From: Pseudomonas synxantha
GTDB taxonomy: Bacteria > Pseudomonadota > Gammaproteobacteria > Pseudomonadales > Pseudomonadaceae
Assembly (NCBI RefSeq): GCF_900105675.1
Contig: NZ_LT629786.1
Location: 1,116,001-1,180,000, forward strand
Direction: 5' to 3'
Length of the DNA stretch: 64,000 nt
Shown piece by piece: positions 46,421-56,480 of the stretch. The stretch's first letter is position 1. Every line of letters begins with the position of its first letter. The position numbers and the translations under genes are program-made. The notes under the pieces were generated by a model. It was not told the DNA's origin. It searched no databases and saw only the letters and a list, made by a program, of their open reading frames with translations.

Positions 46421-47035
46421 ATGCAAACGGTGCTGCTGACGGGCTTCGAGCCCTTTGATAACGACTTGGTGAACCCCTCCTGGGAGGCGGCGCGACAGCT
46501 CGATGGCGTGCAAGTGGCCGAGGGTGTGCAAATTGTCGCGCGTTGCTTGCCGTGCGCATTTGCCACCGCAGGCGCGTACCTGGCCCAACTGATAAACGAG
46601 TTGAGCCCGGCGATGGTGATTGCTACCGGCCTGGCACCTGGGCGCAGCGAGATGTCCATCGAGCGGGTGGCGATCAATATCAACGACGCGCGCATCCCTG
46701 ACAACCTCGGGCAACAACCGATTGATACGGCGGTGGTGGTCGATGGCCCGGCTGCGTACTTCTCGACGTTGCCGATCAAGGCCATGGTCAAGGCGCTGCG
46801 CGAGGCGGGCGTTGCAGCAGCGGTTTCGCAAACGGCGGGGACCTTCGTGTGCAACCAGGTGTTTTATCTTTTGCAGCATCGGCTGGCCGGCACCGGGGTG
46901 CGCAGTGGGTTTGTCCATGTGCCGAGCTTGCCGCCAGCGGGCCAGCCTTCCCTGGTTGAAGGCTTGCGGCTGGCGGTCTCTACGGCTTGGTTCATCCAGG
47001 CCGATGTGGTGGAAACAGGTGGGCAGGTGAGCTGA
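46421..47035 (+). CDS. pcp: Pyroglutamyl peptidase I
   Basis: Cytosolic C15 cysteine peptidase that removes N-terminal 5-oxoproline from peptides. 204 aa. The triad is visible: Glu81 (SIERVAIN), Cys144 (AGTFVCNQVFY) and His166 (FVHVPSLP). GFEPFDNDLVNPSWE at the N-terminus is the family signature. Third gene of the DUF969-DUF979-pcp operon. Confidence 0.96.
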   Translation: MQTVLLTGFEPFDNDLVNPSWEAARQLDGVQVAEGVQIVARCLPCAFATAGAYLAQLINELSPAMVIATGLAPGRSEMSIERVAININDARIPDNLGQQPIDTAVVVDGPAAYFSTLPIKAMVKALREAGVAAAVSQTAGTFVCNQVFYLLQHRLAGTGVRSGFVHVPSLPPAGQPSLVEGLRLAVSTAWFIQADVVETGGQVS

Positions 47036-47107
47036 CGGCTGGGCTGCGCATATAGGTGGGGCAACTTCGGCTATAGTTCACAAGCGTATCCACCTTGGAA
47101 AACCATC

Positions 47108-47620
47108 ATGATCAAGTGCCCGAAGTTCGTGTCTATCGCGTTGTCCCTCGCGCTGTTTGCGGGTAGCGGTCTCGCCCTGGCTGATCCCGGTAATGGCAAG
47201 GGCCAAGGTAATAACCAGGGGGGGCAGGGTCAGGGTAATAACAAGGCTAATAACCCGGGAGGGAAGGGGCAGGGCAATAACAAAGGCAATAACCCGGTAG
47301 GACAGGGCTATGACAAACCCGGAGGCAAGGGCGCGTCGGGTGGTCATGGCCCCAGCGTTGATCGAGGGAGCGTACTGAATGTGTTGGGCGGCTATCGCGA
47401 TTACTGGAGCCCGGGGCCCGCATTGCCGCCAGGTATCCAGAAGAACCTGGCGCGTGGCAAGCCGCTGCCACCCGGTATCGCCAAGAAGCTCGACGGCCGC
47501 CTGTTGGGACGGTTGCCCCATTACGATGGTTATGAATGGCAGCAAGCGGGAACCGACTTGATCTTGGTGGCCATTGCCACCGGTATCATCTACGAGGTGC
47601 TGAACGGGGCCTTGGATTGA
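47108..47620 (+). CDS. CigR/RcnB-like exported protein
   Basis: 170 aa. Signal peptide (CPKFVSIALSLALFAGSGLALA), then a low-complexity Gly/Asn/Gln/Lys region (about residues 26-75) with repeated GQGNN units, then a conserved C-terminus: LPPGIQKNLARGKPLPPGIA and a terminal membrane-type helix LILVAIATGIIYEVLNGAL. This matches the anti-virulence regulator CigR family of Salmonella and its Pseudomonas relatives. In Pseudomonas the role is not known to me. Convergent with the sensor kinase gene (12 bp between stops). Confidence 0.82.
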   Translation: MIKCPKFVSIALSLALFAGSGLALADPGNGKGQGNNQGGQGQGNNKANNPGGKGQGNNKGNNPVGQGYDKPGGKGASGGHGPSVDRGSVLNVLGGYRDYWSPGPALPPGIQKNLARGKPLPPGIAKKLDGRLLGRLPHYDGYEWQQAGTDLILVAIATGIIYEVLNGALD

Positions 47621-47632
47621 GTGGGCGAGCTG

Positions 47633-49033
47633 TCACGCGTTGCGCTTTGGAAAAAACAATTCAAAGCACGTCACGCCGCCCTCACTGGTAACCCCATAGC
47701 GGCCGTTATGCAACTGCATGATGGTCGCCACAATTGACAGTCCCAGCCCGTTGGACTGGGACGAACATTCGCGGGATTCATCTACCCGGTAAAAGCGTTC
47801 GAACAACCTGGGCAAATGCTCGGCGGCAATGGTTTGGCCGTAGTTGCTGACCCTCAGGCGGATGCCTTCGGTCGTCGGGATTGCCTGGATATTCAGTTCG
47901 GTGTTCGGCGCGCCATACTTGATGGCATTGGCACACAGATTCGCCAGGGCCCGGCGCAGTAGCATCGGTTCAGCCCAGATCACACCTTCGCCCAAGCCGA
48001 CGATGTGCATGTCCACATCACCGGCCAGCCCCTCGAAATAATCTGCGATGCGTTCCACTTCTTCCGCTGCGTCCAGCTCCTGGCGCTGGCGCAAGGCGCT
48101 GGCAGGGTCGGTACGGGCCAGGAACAACATGTTATCGAGCATCCGCGCCAGGCGTTCGAGCTCTTCGACGTTGGAAGCCAGCAGTTGTTGGTAACTCTCC
48201 ATGCTGCGGCTCTGTTGCAGGGCGACCTGGGTTTCACCGAGCAAGTTGTTGATGGGGGTACGCAACTCGTGGGCCATATCGGTGGAGACCTGGCCCAGCT
48301 GGATAAAACCTTTGGCCAGCCGTTCAAGCATGGTGTTGAAGGAATCAATCATCGGCAGCAGTTCTTTGGGCGCGCCGTGGCTGTCGAGACGTTCGGCCAG
48401 GTTACTGACGCCGATGCCCTGTGCATGGCTGGCCAGGCGCCGCAACGGCAGCAGCCCACGGTGTACCAGCACATAACCGACCAAGGCGAGGATCACCGCT
48501 GCGATGCTGGCCAGGATGAACACGTTCAAGCGATAACGCGCGAGCATGGCCGTGCGTTCGGCCATCAGGCGCCCGACGGTGACTTGCAGGTTGCCCAGGT
48601 CACCAGTGTCGATGGACGCCGCTACGGTGGCGAACGGCACGCCGTTCACATCGAGGAAATGGTGCACATCGGCAAGCCCGAGCGCATGGTCTTTCGTCAC
48701 GGGCGACACCGGGGGAATCTGGATGTTGCCAGGGTTCACCAGCAATAACGCTTGCTGCCCGGGTGCGGCGATGCTCAATACCGACTCACTGTTGCCCAGC
48801 ATGTTCTGGAACAGCTCCGGCTTGGATTTGATCAGCTCCAGGGTGTTGCCGTCATTAAGCAGGTTGCGCAGTTGGTTGGCGCGCGAGATCAGCGCGGCGT
48901 CGTCACGCTTGATCAGTTCACGCTCCAGCTCGCGGTACAACGTCACGCCCAGGGTTGCCAGCAAGGCGAAGGCGAGCAAGGCGAAGATCAGCGCCAGGCG
49001 CAGGGTCAGGGAGTAGTGGCGATGACGGTTCAT
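47633..49033 (-). CDS. Heavy-metal-type sensor histidine kinase (CusS/CopS/IrlS group)
   Basis: 466 aa. Two membrane segments (about residues 11-32 and 170-190) flank a periplasmic sensor of about 135 aa; then HAMP, dimerisation/phosphoacceptor His255 in [11 protein letters not shown], and HATPase with N-box [13 protein letters not shown] and G-box [11 protein letters not shown] at 49033 overlaps the stop of the response-regulator gene (ATGA), so they are coupled. The signal is probably a metal ion such as copper, by family; no metal resistance genes are adjacent. Confidence 0.92.
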   Translation of the reverse strand: MNRHRHYSLTLRLALIFALLAFALLATLGVTLYRELERELIKRDDAALISRANQLRNLLNDGNTLELIKSKPELFQNMLGNSESVLSIAAPGQQALLLVNPGNIQIPPVSPVTKDHALGLADVHHFLDVNGVPFATVAASIDTGDLGNLQVTVGRLMAERTAMLARYRLNVFILASIAAVILALVGYVLVHRGLLPLRRLASHAQGIGVSNLAERLDSHGAPKELLPMIDSFNTMLERLAKGFIQLGQVSTDMAHELRTPINNLLGETQVALQQSRSMESYQQLLASNVEELERLARMLDNMLFLARTDPASALRQRQELDAAEEVERIADYFEGLAGDVDMHIVGLGEGVIWAEPMLLRRALANLCANAIKYGAPNTELNIQAIPTTEGIRLRVSNYGQTIAAEHLPRLFERFYRVDESRECSSQSNGLGLSIVATIMQLHNGRYGVTSEGGVTCFELFFPKRNA

Positions 49034-49701
49034 GGCTGGGTATCGAAGCGGTAGCCAATGCCCCGCACGCTGTGGATCAGCTTGAGCTGGAACGGGTCGT
49101 CGATTTTCAGGCGCAGGCGTCTGACGGCCACATCCACTACGTTGGTGTCGCTGTCGAAGTTCATGTCCCATACCCGCGAGGCGATCAACGAGCGGGACAG
49201 CACCTGGCCCTGGTGCGTGGCGAACAGGTGCAGCAGGGCGAATTCCTTGTTGGTCAGGGTAATGCGCGTGCCGGCACGGGTGACACGGCGCTTGAGCACG
49301 TCAATGTGCAGGTCGGCGATGTGCAGCTGTTCTTCCTCGCGGCTGGGGCCGCGGCGGTTGAGGGTACGCAGGCGTGCGACCAGCTCGGCGAAGGAGAAGG
49401 GCTTGATCAGGTAGTCGTCGGCACCCAGCTCCAGGCCTTTGATGCGGTCGGCGATATCATCCCGGGCGGTGAGGAACAGCACCGGCGTATCGGCTTCTTT
49501 ACGCAGGCGGCGCAGCACTTCCCAGCCGTCCATCTTCGGCATCATCACGTCCAGCACAATCACGTCGAAGGGCGTCTCCAGGGCCTGGTGCAAACCATCC
49601 ACGCCATCGCGGGCCAGGCTTACAGAGTGGCCCAGCTCCTGCAGGCCGTTGAGCAGGTAATTGCCGGCCTTGGGTTCGTCTTCGACTACGAGGATGTTCA
49701 T
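49030..49701 (-). CDS. OmpR-family response regulator (CusR/CopR/IrlR-like)
   Basis: 223 aa. Receiver domain with phosphorylation site Asp51 ([18 protein letters not shown]) and C-terminal winged helix ([39 protein letters not shown]). ATG at 49701 (MNILVVEDE) chosen; an extended N-terminus would not fit the family. Cognate partner of the downstream kinase. The DUF2790 gene lies 43 bp upstream on the same strand. Confidence 0.95.
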   Translation of the reverse strand: MNILVVEDEPKAGNYLLNGLQELGHSVSLARDGVDGLHQALETPFDVIVLDVMMPKMDGWEVLRRLRKEADTPVLFLTARDDIADRIKGLELGADDYLIKPFSFAELVARLRTLNRRGPSREEEQLHIADLHIDVLKRRVTRAGTRITLTNKEFALLHLFATHQGQVLSRSLIASRVWDMNFDSDTNVVDVAVRRLRLKIDDPFQLKLIHSVRGIGYRFDTQP

Positions 49702-49744
49702 GGCAGATGCCCCTGCTTCAATAAGTGGCGCAAGTGTAGCCCGA

Positions 49745-50005
49745 TCAATTGTCACTGGCGCAACCGATGCCCTGGACCTGGTAATCCAGCACGTGTTCGC
49801 GTCCCTGGTGATCCAGGTAACGCAATTGCGCCGGTACGACCCCGCACTGGCCGTAGGTGTCGGTACTCGACACTACCTTGGCGACATCCAGGTGCACGAA
49901 GAAGCCGGTCTTGTCATGGATAACGCTAGAGGCTGGGGCCGTATCGGCAGCGAACGCGGAACCGGCGGCGAGCAGAGCGGAAAAACCGAGGGTAAACAGT
50001 TTCAT
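49745..50005 (-). CDS. DUF2790 family small periplasmic protein
   Basis: 86 aa with signal peptide ([20 protein letters not shown]) and two cysteines (Cys54 in YGQCGVV, Cys83 near the C-terminus), probably a disulfide. DUF2790 proteins are Pseudomonas-specific small exported proteins often found beside metal-responsive two-component systems, as here; a link to metal response is inferred from that. Confidence 0.85.
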   Translation of the reverse strand: MKLFTLGFSALLAAGSAFAADTAPASSVIHDKTGFFVHLDVAKVVSSTDTYGQCGVVPAQLRYLDHQGREHVLDYQVQGIGCASDN

Positions 50006-50225
50006 GGTGGCATCTCTCGTTACGGATTGGCTGCCGCAGTGGCAGTGAGTCCACGGTAACCAGGTGACCCCAACAGCTAACCAACAGGATCATGACAAGT
50101 TCGTCATTGTTGGCTCGACACGAGCGCCCAGGCGCTCTGAGGATCGGGCCGTAGATGGCTCAGCGTTTACAAGCGTGAAGGTGATCCGTAGATTGCAGGG
50201 GTCCAGCTCATGAGGAAGCCGCGTA

Positions 50226-50903
50226 GTGTCCATCCCGAATCCAACTGTGTTTACCCGGCGCTATCGCGCCTTCCTGTTCGACATGGACGGGACGCTGCTT
50301 AACTCCATCGCTGCGGCCGAGCGGGTATGGAGCATCTGGGCGGAACGTCATGGCCTGGACGTGGAGGCGTTCCTGGGCACTATTCATGGCGCCCGCGCGA
50401 TTGATACGATCAAGCGTCAGGCGTTGCCGGGTGTCGATCCCGAGGTGGAAGCCCGGTGGATCACCGAAGCTGAGTTGAATGACGTGGAAGGGGTTGTTGC
50501 GATTCCTGGCGCTGTAGAGTTTTTGAAGGGCTTGCCCATCGATCAATGGGCGCTGGTCACCTCTGCTCCAAAGGCGTTGGCGATGCGCCGACTGCAAGCG
50601 GCAGGCATTCCGGTGCCGGAAGTATTCGTGACGGCCGAAGATGTGGCGAGCGGCAAGCCAGATCCGGCCTGTTATGTGCTGGGCGCCCAGCGCCTGGGCG
50701 TGCCGGTGCAAGACTGCCTGGTATTCGAGGACGCCACGGTGGGCATCCGGGCGGGGGAGGCGGCGGGGGCGGATATCATGGTCGTGACCTCTGCGCACCT
50801 GACGCCGATGGTGACTGAGCATGCTTGTATCGAGGGATACAACGGGTTGCGGGCGCTACGCGACGATGATGGCTTGCTTTGCGTTCATCCGTTGACGTCT
50901 TGA
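50226..50903 (+). CDS. HAD superfamily phosphatase (sugar-phosphatase-like)
   Basis: 225 aa, HAD subfamily IA. Motif I FLFDMDGTLLNS (nucleophile Asp19, acid/base Asp21), motif II LVTSAPKALA, Lys in GKPDPACYVLG, motif IV VFEDATVGIRAGEAAG. It resembles YfbT/GPP-type sugar or glycerol phosphate phosphatases. GTG start at 50226 with SD GAGGAA. Isolated gene. Confidence 0.88.
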   Translation: MSIPNPTVFTRRYRAFLFDMDGTLLNSIAAAERVWSIWAERHGLDVEAFLGTIHGARAIDTIKRQALPGVDPEVEARWITEAELNDVEGVVAIPGAVEFLKGLPIDQWALVTSAPKALAMRRLQAAGIPVPEVFVTAEDVASGKPDPACYVLGAQRLGVPVQDCLVFEDATVGIRAGEAAGADIMVVTSAHLTPMVTEHACIEGYNGLRALRDDDGLLCVHPLTS

Positions 50904-50922
50904 TGCACAGAAGGCCGAGCCT

Positions 50923-51207
50923 TTACCGGGCTCGGCCTCCTGTGCAGGCGACTGCTTGCAACCGGCTGCTTTTCATTCCCTGACGCGACAGCACCATTTC
51001 CCTGAGTATCTCTGTGGCGAGCCGGTTGATGGCTTCAGTGCCGTGATAATGCGCCCGCACGATTCCGGTAACCGCAAAATGATCGGTTTCCGGGCCGCTG
51101 AGAACGGCTGACAGGGTACCGTCGGCATGCAGGGTGCACTCAACCGTGTAGCTGGGCAGGCGGTCTGCCAAGGCCTTTTCGATTTGGGATTTGCTGAGCG
51201 TGTCCAT
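50923..51207 (-). CDS. DUF1652 family protein
   Basis: 94 aa from ATG at 51207 (MDTLSKSQIEKALADRL), preceded by AGGA; the longer open frame upstream crosses a probable leader. The core YTVECTLHADGTLSAVLSG then HFAVTGI matches the pattern of DUF1652 proteins, small cytoplasmic Pseudomonas proteins of unknown function. Convergent with the HAD gene. Confidence 0.75.
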   Translation of the reverse strand: MDTLSKSQIEKALADRLPSYTVECTLHADGTLSAVLSGPETDHFAVTGIVRAHYHGTEAINRLATEILREMVLSRQGMKSSRLQAVACTGGRAR

Positions 51208-51299
51208 CTGGTCCTGCACCTTTGACTGACTGTGCATGCCCAAGCATAGGTCTTGTTGCTCAACTGTAAATACCGGCGATCCGATAGCATGCAACGGTA

Positions 51300-51560
51300 T
51301 CAGCGCAGGGTTTGCTGGTGGGCACGATGAGCTGCGCGTTGGCACAACTTGCGCAAAATAACCTTTTGGAGGGGTTTGAGGCAGAACACCAGCAAGTAGC
51401 CACACAGCAGAAGTGTCAAGTCCAGCCAGGCGTGGTCATCGGGAAAGGCCCGTTCAGCTTCCACTCTCAGCCCATACCCGAGCGCCAGGAAAACCAAGCC
51501 TATCAGCAGGGCGATCATCCAGGATCGGGTAACAAGTGGGGGCGTCGCGACTGGCCTCAT
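51300..51560 (-). CDS. Small two-helix membrane protein, unknown
   Basis: 86 aa. Two hydrophobic segments (about residues 13-30, SWMIALLIGLVFLALGYG, and 46-62, LDLTLLLCGYLLVFCL) and a basic, Arg/His-rich C-terminus. ATG at 51560 has the SD CAGGAG. No recognised family. Confidence 0.65.
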   Translation of the reverse strand: MRPVATPPLVTRSWMIALLIGLVFLALGYGLRVEAERAFPDDHAWLDLTLLLCGYLLVFCLKPLQKVILRKLCQRAAHRAHQQTLR

Positions 51561-51769
51561 CGACGTGCTCCTGAATGCACTCGGATGGCAGGAAAAAGCG
51601 TCACAAATTGGGCTGCGAATAGTTCGACAAGTTCCAGATACCCTGACAGTTTCATCTTGCAGCGAAGGGCCATGCTCAAGGTGCGCTGGCCACGCCGGAA
51701 AGCGCGATCAGGCTAATTGGGTTTTCGCCAGCCGTTACAATGAACGAAAAGGCTGGCTACTGAGGCGTT

Positions 51770-51964
51770 TCAAGGCGTCTGGTTTTTGTCGGGTGCAGTC
51801 AGGCCAGCCTGGATGCGCTGGTAAATCTCCTCGCGATGCACGGCAACATCCTTGGGGGCGTTGATGCCGATTCGTACTTGCTGGCCGCTAACGCCCAGGA
51901 TGGTGATCGTAATGTCATCACCGATGTTTATGCTTTCACCGACTTTGCGGGTGAGTATAAGCAT
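51770..51964 (-). CDS. csrA: Carbon storage / secondary metabolism regulator CsrA (RsmA)
   Basis: 64 aa RNA-binding dimer that blocks translation at GGA motifs in the Gac/Rsm cascade. The N-terminus [20 protein letters not shown] and the RNA-contact segment [20 protein letters not shown] are intact. The true start is ATG at 51964, with SD AAGGAGA. P. fluorescens strains carry several Rsm paralogues; which one this is cannot be told. Confidence 0.95.
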   Translation of the reverse strand: MLILTRKVGESINIGDDITITILGVSGQQVRIGINAPKDVAVHREEIYQRIQAGLTAPDKNQTP

Positions 51965-52211
51965 GGACTTCTCCTTGATTACTTTTAAGGACACATGTTT
52001 CAGACAGGGCAGGTGTCGGATGTGTGTAGCTTACTGCGAAGCGCTTCCCTGTGACTGCCTCTTTTAGGACGCATAGAGGCGACATTAATTCCCATGGCGG
52101 CATCATACAGGTCGCGATACATCATTCGCATTGTTTAAGCCAACGTTTATGACGGCCAGAATAGACAGTGAATGGTAAAGTCGCCTCTTTGAACCTCAAA
52201 GGAGCAGGGCA

Positions 52212-52592
52212 GTGCGTAAAGTAGCGATGGCAATTGTGGTGTTGACGTTGGCCGGATGCGGTGAAGGTAAATCGGTCGATGCCCCCAAGGCCAAGCCTGC
52301 CGTGACCGAAAGCCTGCCACAAACCGGTGCGATTGCCGCTCAGGAATGGGATCTATGGGTCGGCCCGCCGGACCACAAGCTGCAGGCGATCACTGACCTG
52401 ACCGCCTGGTTGCTGGAGCATGGTTTCAGTTTTTACATCGTGAAGGTCGATGGCAAGGATGAAGTGCGGCTGGGCCCGTTCGCCACCAAAGCGGAGGCAG
52501 AAGCCAGGCAGGCGTTGCTTAACGAAAAGATGGCGAGGGCCAAGAAAACCGATACGGTGTCGGAGATCATCGAACACAAGGTCGCGCAGTAA
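52212..52592 (+). CDS. SPOR-domain lipoprotein
   Basis: 126 aa, GTG start with SD AAAGGAG. Lipobox LTLAGCGE gives lipidation at Cys16; Gly-Glu after it suggests the outer membrane. The C-terminal half (about residues 45-105: WDLWVGPPDHKLQAITDLTA then EVRLGPFATKAEAEARQALL) is a SPOR-like peptidoglycan-binding fold. Function unknown. Confidence 0.78.
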   Translation: MRKVAMAIVVLTLAGCGEGKSVDAPKAKPAVTESLPQTGAIAAQEWDLWVGPPDHKLQAITDLTAWLLEHGFSFYIVKVDGKDEVRLGPFATKAEAEARQALLNEKMARAKKTDTVSEIIEHKVAQ

Positions 52593-52623
52593 GGGCCTGA
52601 GTGGGCGGCAGCCCCGCCCACAT

Positions 52624-53313
52624 TCAGCCGCAGGCCTTAAGGTTCACCGGGCCGACAAACTCGTTGCCTCGTCCCATCACACAGGCCACGGTCTGGTTGC
52701 GCTGGCGCTCCCAGGTCTGCACCGGATAGGTCTTGTTCCAGGCTTCATACAGTTGCCGGTCCTGTTTCGACAGGCGCAGACCGTACTGCTTGCTCATGTA
52801 AAAATACGTGCGGGCAATCATTCCACGAATGGACGGGCGCGGCATGACCTTCTTGGCCTTGAAATCCACCTGGGTCAGGCATGAGCCGTACTGCCCGCTT
52901 TGTATCGGCAGCCAGCCAAAGCTGAAGTTGTTACGGTCGCCATTCACTTCGCCGATGCTCGGCACCAGGTTGTGCAGGTCAGCTTCGGCGCGTTTGAACA
53001 CCTCGTCATGGCGCGTGCAGTTTTTTCGCCCGCCACTTTGCCAACATTGGCGCTGATGCCCGATTTGCCAGGCAGGCACGATGTGTTCCCACTCGATGCG
53101 CGCAGCGCGGTTGGCGTTTTTGCGTGGGATGTAGCCACAGGCCTTCAGGTCCACACGATTACCCGTGTACTTACACCCGCAGTAGAACTCGGTGGATTGC
53201 GGGGCGTAGAGCTTCCAGGCAATTTTCTTGGCTTCGCTGAAGGTTCGAGGTGCTTGGGCGTGGGCGGTGATGGTAAAAAACAGACAGCACAGGGCAATAA
53301 AGCGGGCACTCAT
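52624..53313 (-). CDS. Periplasmic endonuclease I family protein (EndA/Vvn-like)
   Basis: 229 aa with signal peptide (MSARFIALCCLFFTITAHAQ). The beta-beta-alpha-metal nuclease motif is visible as RIEWEHIVPAWQIG (general-base His) with Asn in GEVNGDRNNFSFGW, and paired cysteines typical of Vvn-type nucleases (YCGCKY, QCW, NC, SCL, ACG). It degrades DNA outside the cytoplasm. A DUF1654 gene lies 4 bp upstream in the same direction. Confidence 0.92.
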   Translation of the reverse strand: MSARFIALCCLFFTITAHAQAPRTFSEAKKIAWKLYAPQSTEFYCGCKYTGNRVDLKACGYIPRKNANRAARIEWEHIVPAWQIGHQRQCWQSGGRKNCTRHDEVFKRAEADLHNLVPSIGEVNGDRNNFSFGWLPIQSGQYGSCLTQVDFKAKKVMPRPSIRGMIARTYFYMSKQYGLRLSKQDRQLYEAWNKTYPVQTWERQRNQTVACVMGRGNEFVGPVNLKACG

Positions 53314-53317
53314 TCAA

Positions 53318-53569
53318 TCAATCTTCCTTCGGCACAACCCAGAAAATCTGCACGCCGCCGTCATCCCGATAGGCCAGGGTGACATTGTCGTTTTCAGCAA
53401 TTTCTTCCAGAAGACGCTGCCACTCGTCTTCCGGCTCATCGGGTAAACGGAAGATCAAGGCTGCCTTGGCTTTCTGCGCGTTGGTCGAATTGATGATTTT
53501 TTGCACGCGAATGGCCAGGCGCTGGTAGGCGTCAGGCGATGCGGGTACTGCGGACGAGGGCTTTGCCAC
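53318..53569 (-). CDS. DUF1654 family protein
   Basis: 83 aa from a GTG at 53569 with a good SD (AAGGA, 7 nt). SPDAYQRLAIRVQKIINSTN followed by ALIFRLPDEPEDEWQRLLEE is the DUF1654 signature, a Pseudomonas cytoplasmic family of unknown function. Just upstream of the endonuclease gene (4 bp), so in one operon. Confidence 0.8.
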   Translation of the reverse strand: MAKPSSAVPASPDAYQRLAIRVQKIINSTNAQKAKAALIFRLPDEPEDEWQRLLEEIAENDNVTLAYRDDGGVQIFWVVPKED

Positions 53570-53696
53570 GGAGCATTCCTTAATAGGCTGTACGCACATA
53601 CAGTATTTAAATGTAGGCGATTTCGCAACTGCTTAAATTTCAAGAAGTTGGTCTGACAGCGATTAAGGGAGTTTGTTGAGAGGTGGGACAAAGGAA

Positions 53697-53797
53697 CTGT
53701 AGGAGCGAGCTTGCTCGCAAAAACGTGATAGCGCCGCAATAAGTCAGGCTTTGCGCGTTATCGTTAGCGTTCTTCGCGAGCAAGCTCGCTCCTACAG
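53697..53797. repeat. REPIN of the CTGTAGGAGCGAGC subtype
   Basis: CTGTAGGAGCGAGCTTGCTC and its inverse ending GAGCAAGCTCGCTCCTACAG about 60 bp apart. This is a second REP class in the window, different from the GGGAGGGGGCTTGC class of the left half. Confidence 0.87.
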
Positions 53798-53812
53798 GTA
53801 GATCACCAGGAA

Positions 53813-54940
<1,128 letters not shown>

Positions 54941-55326
54941 TCATCTAGAACACCCGGGCGGTTCTGAGCGCCGCAGGGTGCTGGGAAAGAGCAGGATTCG
55001 TACCAGACTGATGGTGCCTGCTGCTTTAATTTAACGTTTTGATTTAGAACAAATTTTGTCGGCATTTAAGATTGCTGGCGCGACGCTTCGTCCGGCTTTC
55101 CGAACGATGCAGGGCTGTGGTGTTCGGTTGTCCGAAAGCTGTATGGATTATCTTGGCAACTCGCACGGCTTCGGCAGGCATCATCTGTCGTTTCAGGGGT
55201 TATGCGGTAAAGGGCTTTGCTTAAACGTATCAGTGGCTCCGGTGAAGTCGCCAGTGCTGGAGAGCTGGATGAAAGGCTTGTTTTCTACCGTTGACAAATC
55301 CCGACAAGGTTCTCATAGTTTGTTAA

Positions 55327-55340
55327 CGCAAACGTTTGCG
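55327..55340. promoter_or_regulatory. LacI-family operator, probable RbsR site
   Basis: CGCAAACGTTTGCG is a perfect 14-bp palindrome with the central CG of LacI/GalR-family operators, 123 bp before rbsB. The rest of the gap 54902-55463 between ansB and rbsB shows no gene; the two divergent promoters must lie in it. Confidence 0.78.
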
Positions 55341-55463
55341 AGATGTTTCACGGCACACTCCTCGAGTACCGTGACAGCTCGTATCGGCCACCCAGGTGGG
55401 AGGCTACCGAAGGGTCTTCGGTGCAAGCGTTGCTCACAATAATCATAAGATCGGAGTGAACCC

Positions 55464-56423
55464 ATGAAGCTGCCATTTGCTGGACGTCTTCTTGCTGTCG
55501 CTGTGCTTGCTGCCGCATCCGCCGCTTTACCTCTCTCCTCTGCATTTGCTGAAGACGCCGCCGCCAAACCCAAGGTCGGCCTGGTGATGAAATCCCTTGC
55601 CAATGAATTCTTCGTCACGATGCAAGAGGGTGCGAAGGCTTATCAGAAAGATCACGCCGCCGATTTCGACATGATTACCAACGGTATCAAGAACGAAACC
55701 GACACCAGCGCACAGATTGCCATCGTCAATGAAATGATCAATTCCAAGGTCAATGCCATTGTGATCGCGCCCGCCGATTCCAAAGCGCTGGCCAACGTGC
55801 TGAAAAAAGCCTCTGACGCTGGCATCAAGGTCGTCAACATCGACAACCGCCTTGACCCTGACGTACTCAAAAGCAAAAACCTCGATATTCCTTTCGTAGG
55901 CCCGGACAACCGCAAAGGCTCCAAGCTGGTGGGCGACTACCTGGCCAAGCAGCTCTCTGCGGGTGACAAGGTTGGCATCATCGAAGGCGTACCGACCACC
56001 ACCAACGCCCAGCAGCGTACCGCAGGCTACAAGGATGCGATGGACGCCGCAGGCATGAAGATCGTTTCCACCCAATCCGGTAATTGGGAAATCGACCAGG
56101 GCCAGAAAGTTGCGTCGGCGATGCTGAGCGAACACCCCGACCTCAAGGCCCTGTTGGCCGGTAACGACAACATGGCCCTGGGCGCTGTTTCTGCCGTACG
56201 TGCCGCGGGCAAGGCCGGCAAGGTGCTGGTCGTAGGCTACGACAACATTGAAGCCATCAAGCCGATGCTGCAGGACGGGCGTGTGCTCGCGACTGCCGAC
56301 CAGGCCGCCGCCCAGCAAGCGGTGTTCGGTATCCAGAACGCGCTGAAGCTGGTCAAGGGTGAAAAGGTCGATGCCAAAGATGGCGTGATCGAAACCCCGG
56401 TCGAACTCGTCCTCAAGAAGTAA
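55464..56423 (+). CDS. rbsB: Ribose ABC transporter, periplasmic binding protein
   Basis: 319 aa, signal peptide (about residues 1-30, ending SSAFAED). Periplasmic-binding-protein type I fold beginning KVGLVMKSLANEFFVTMQEG, with IVIAPADSKALANVL and GNDNMALGAVSAV, the ribose/galactose family pattern. Delivers ribose to RbsAC. SD GGAG at the start; first gene of the rbs operon. Confidence 0.95.
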   Translation: MKLPFAGRLLAVAVLAAASAALPLSSAFAEDAAAKPKVGLVMKSLANEFFVTMQEGAKAYQKDHAADFDMITNGIKNETDTSAQIAIVNEMINSKVNAIVIAPADSKALANVLKKASDAGIKVVNIDNRLDPDVLKSKNLDIPFVGPDNRKGSKLVGDYLAKQLSAGDKVGIIEGVPTTTNAQQRTAGYKDAMDAAGMKIVSTQSGNWEIDQGQKVASAMLSEHPDLKALLAGNDNMALGAVSAVRAAGKAGKVLVVGYDNIEAIKPMLQDGRVLATADQAAAQQAVFGIQNALKLVKGEKVDAKDGVIETPVELVLKK

Positions 56424-56480
56424 TCCTGGCAGTACCCAACAGCGCTCGCTCGTCCTGAGCGGGCGCCTGGAGATTTTCCT

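Noticed and set aside
55056..55442. 128-codon open frame upstream of rbsB
   Set aside because: It spans the operator palindrome and promoter region and shows no family pattern.
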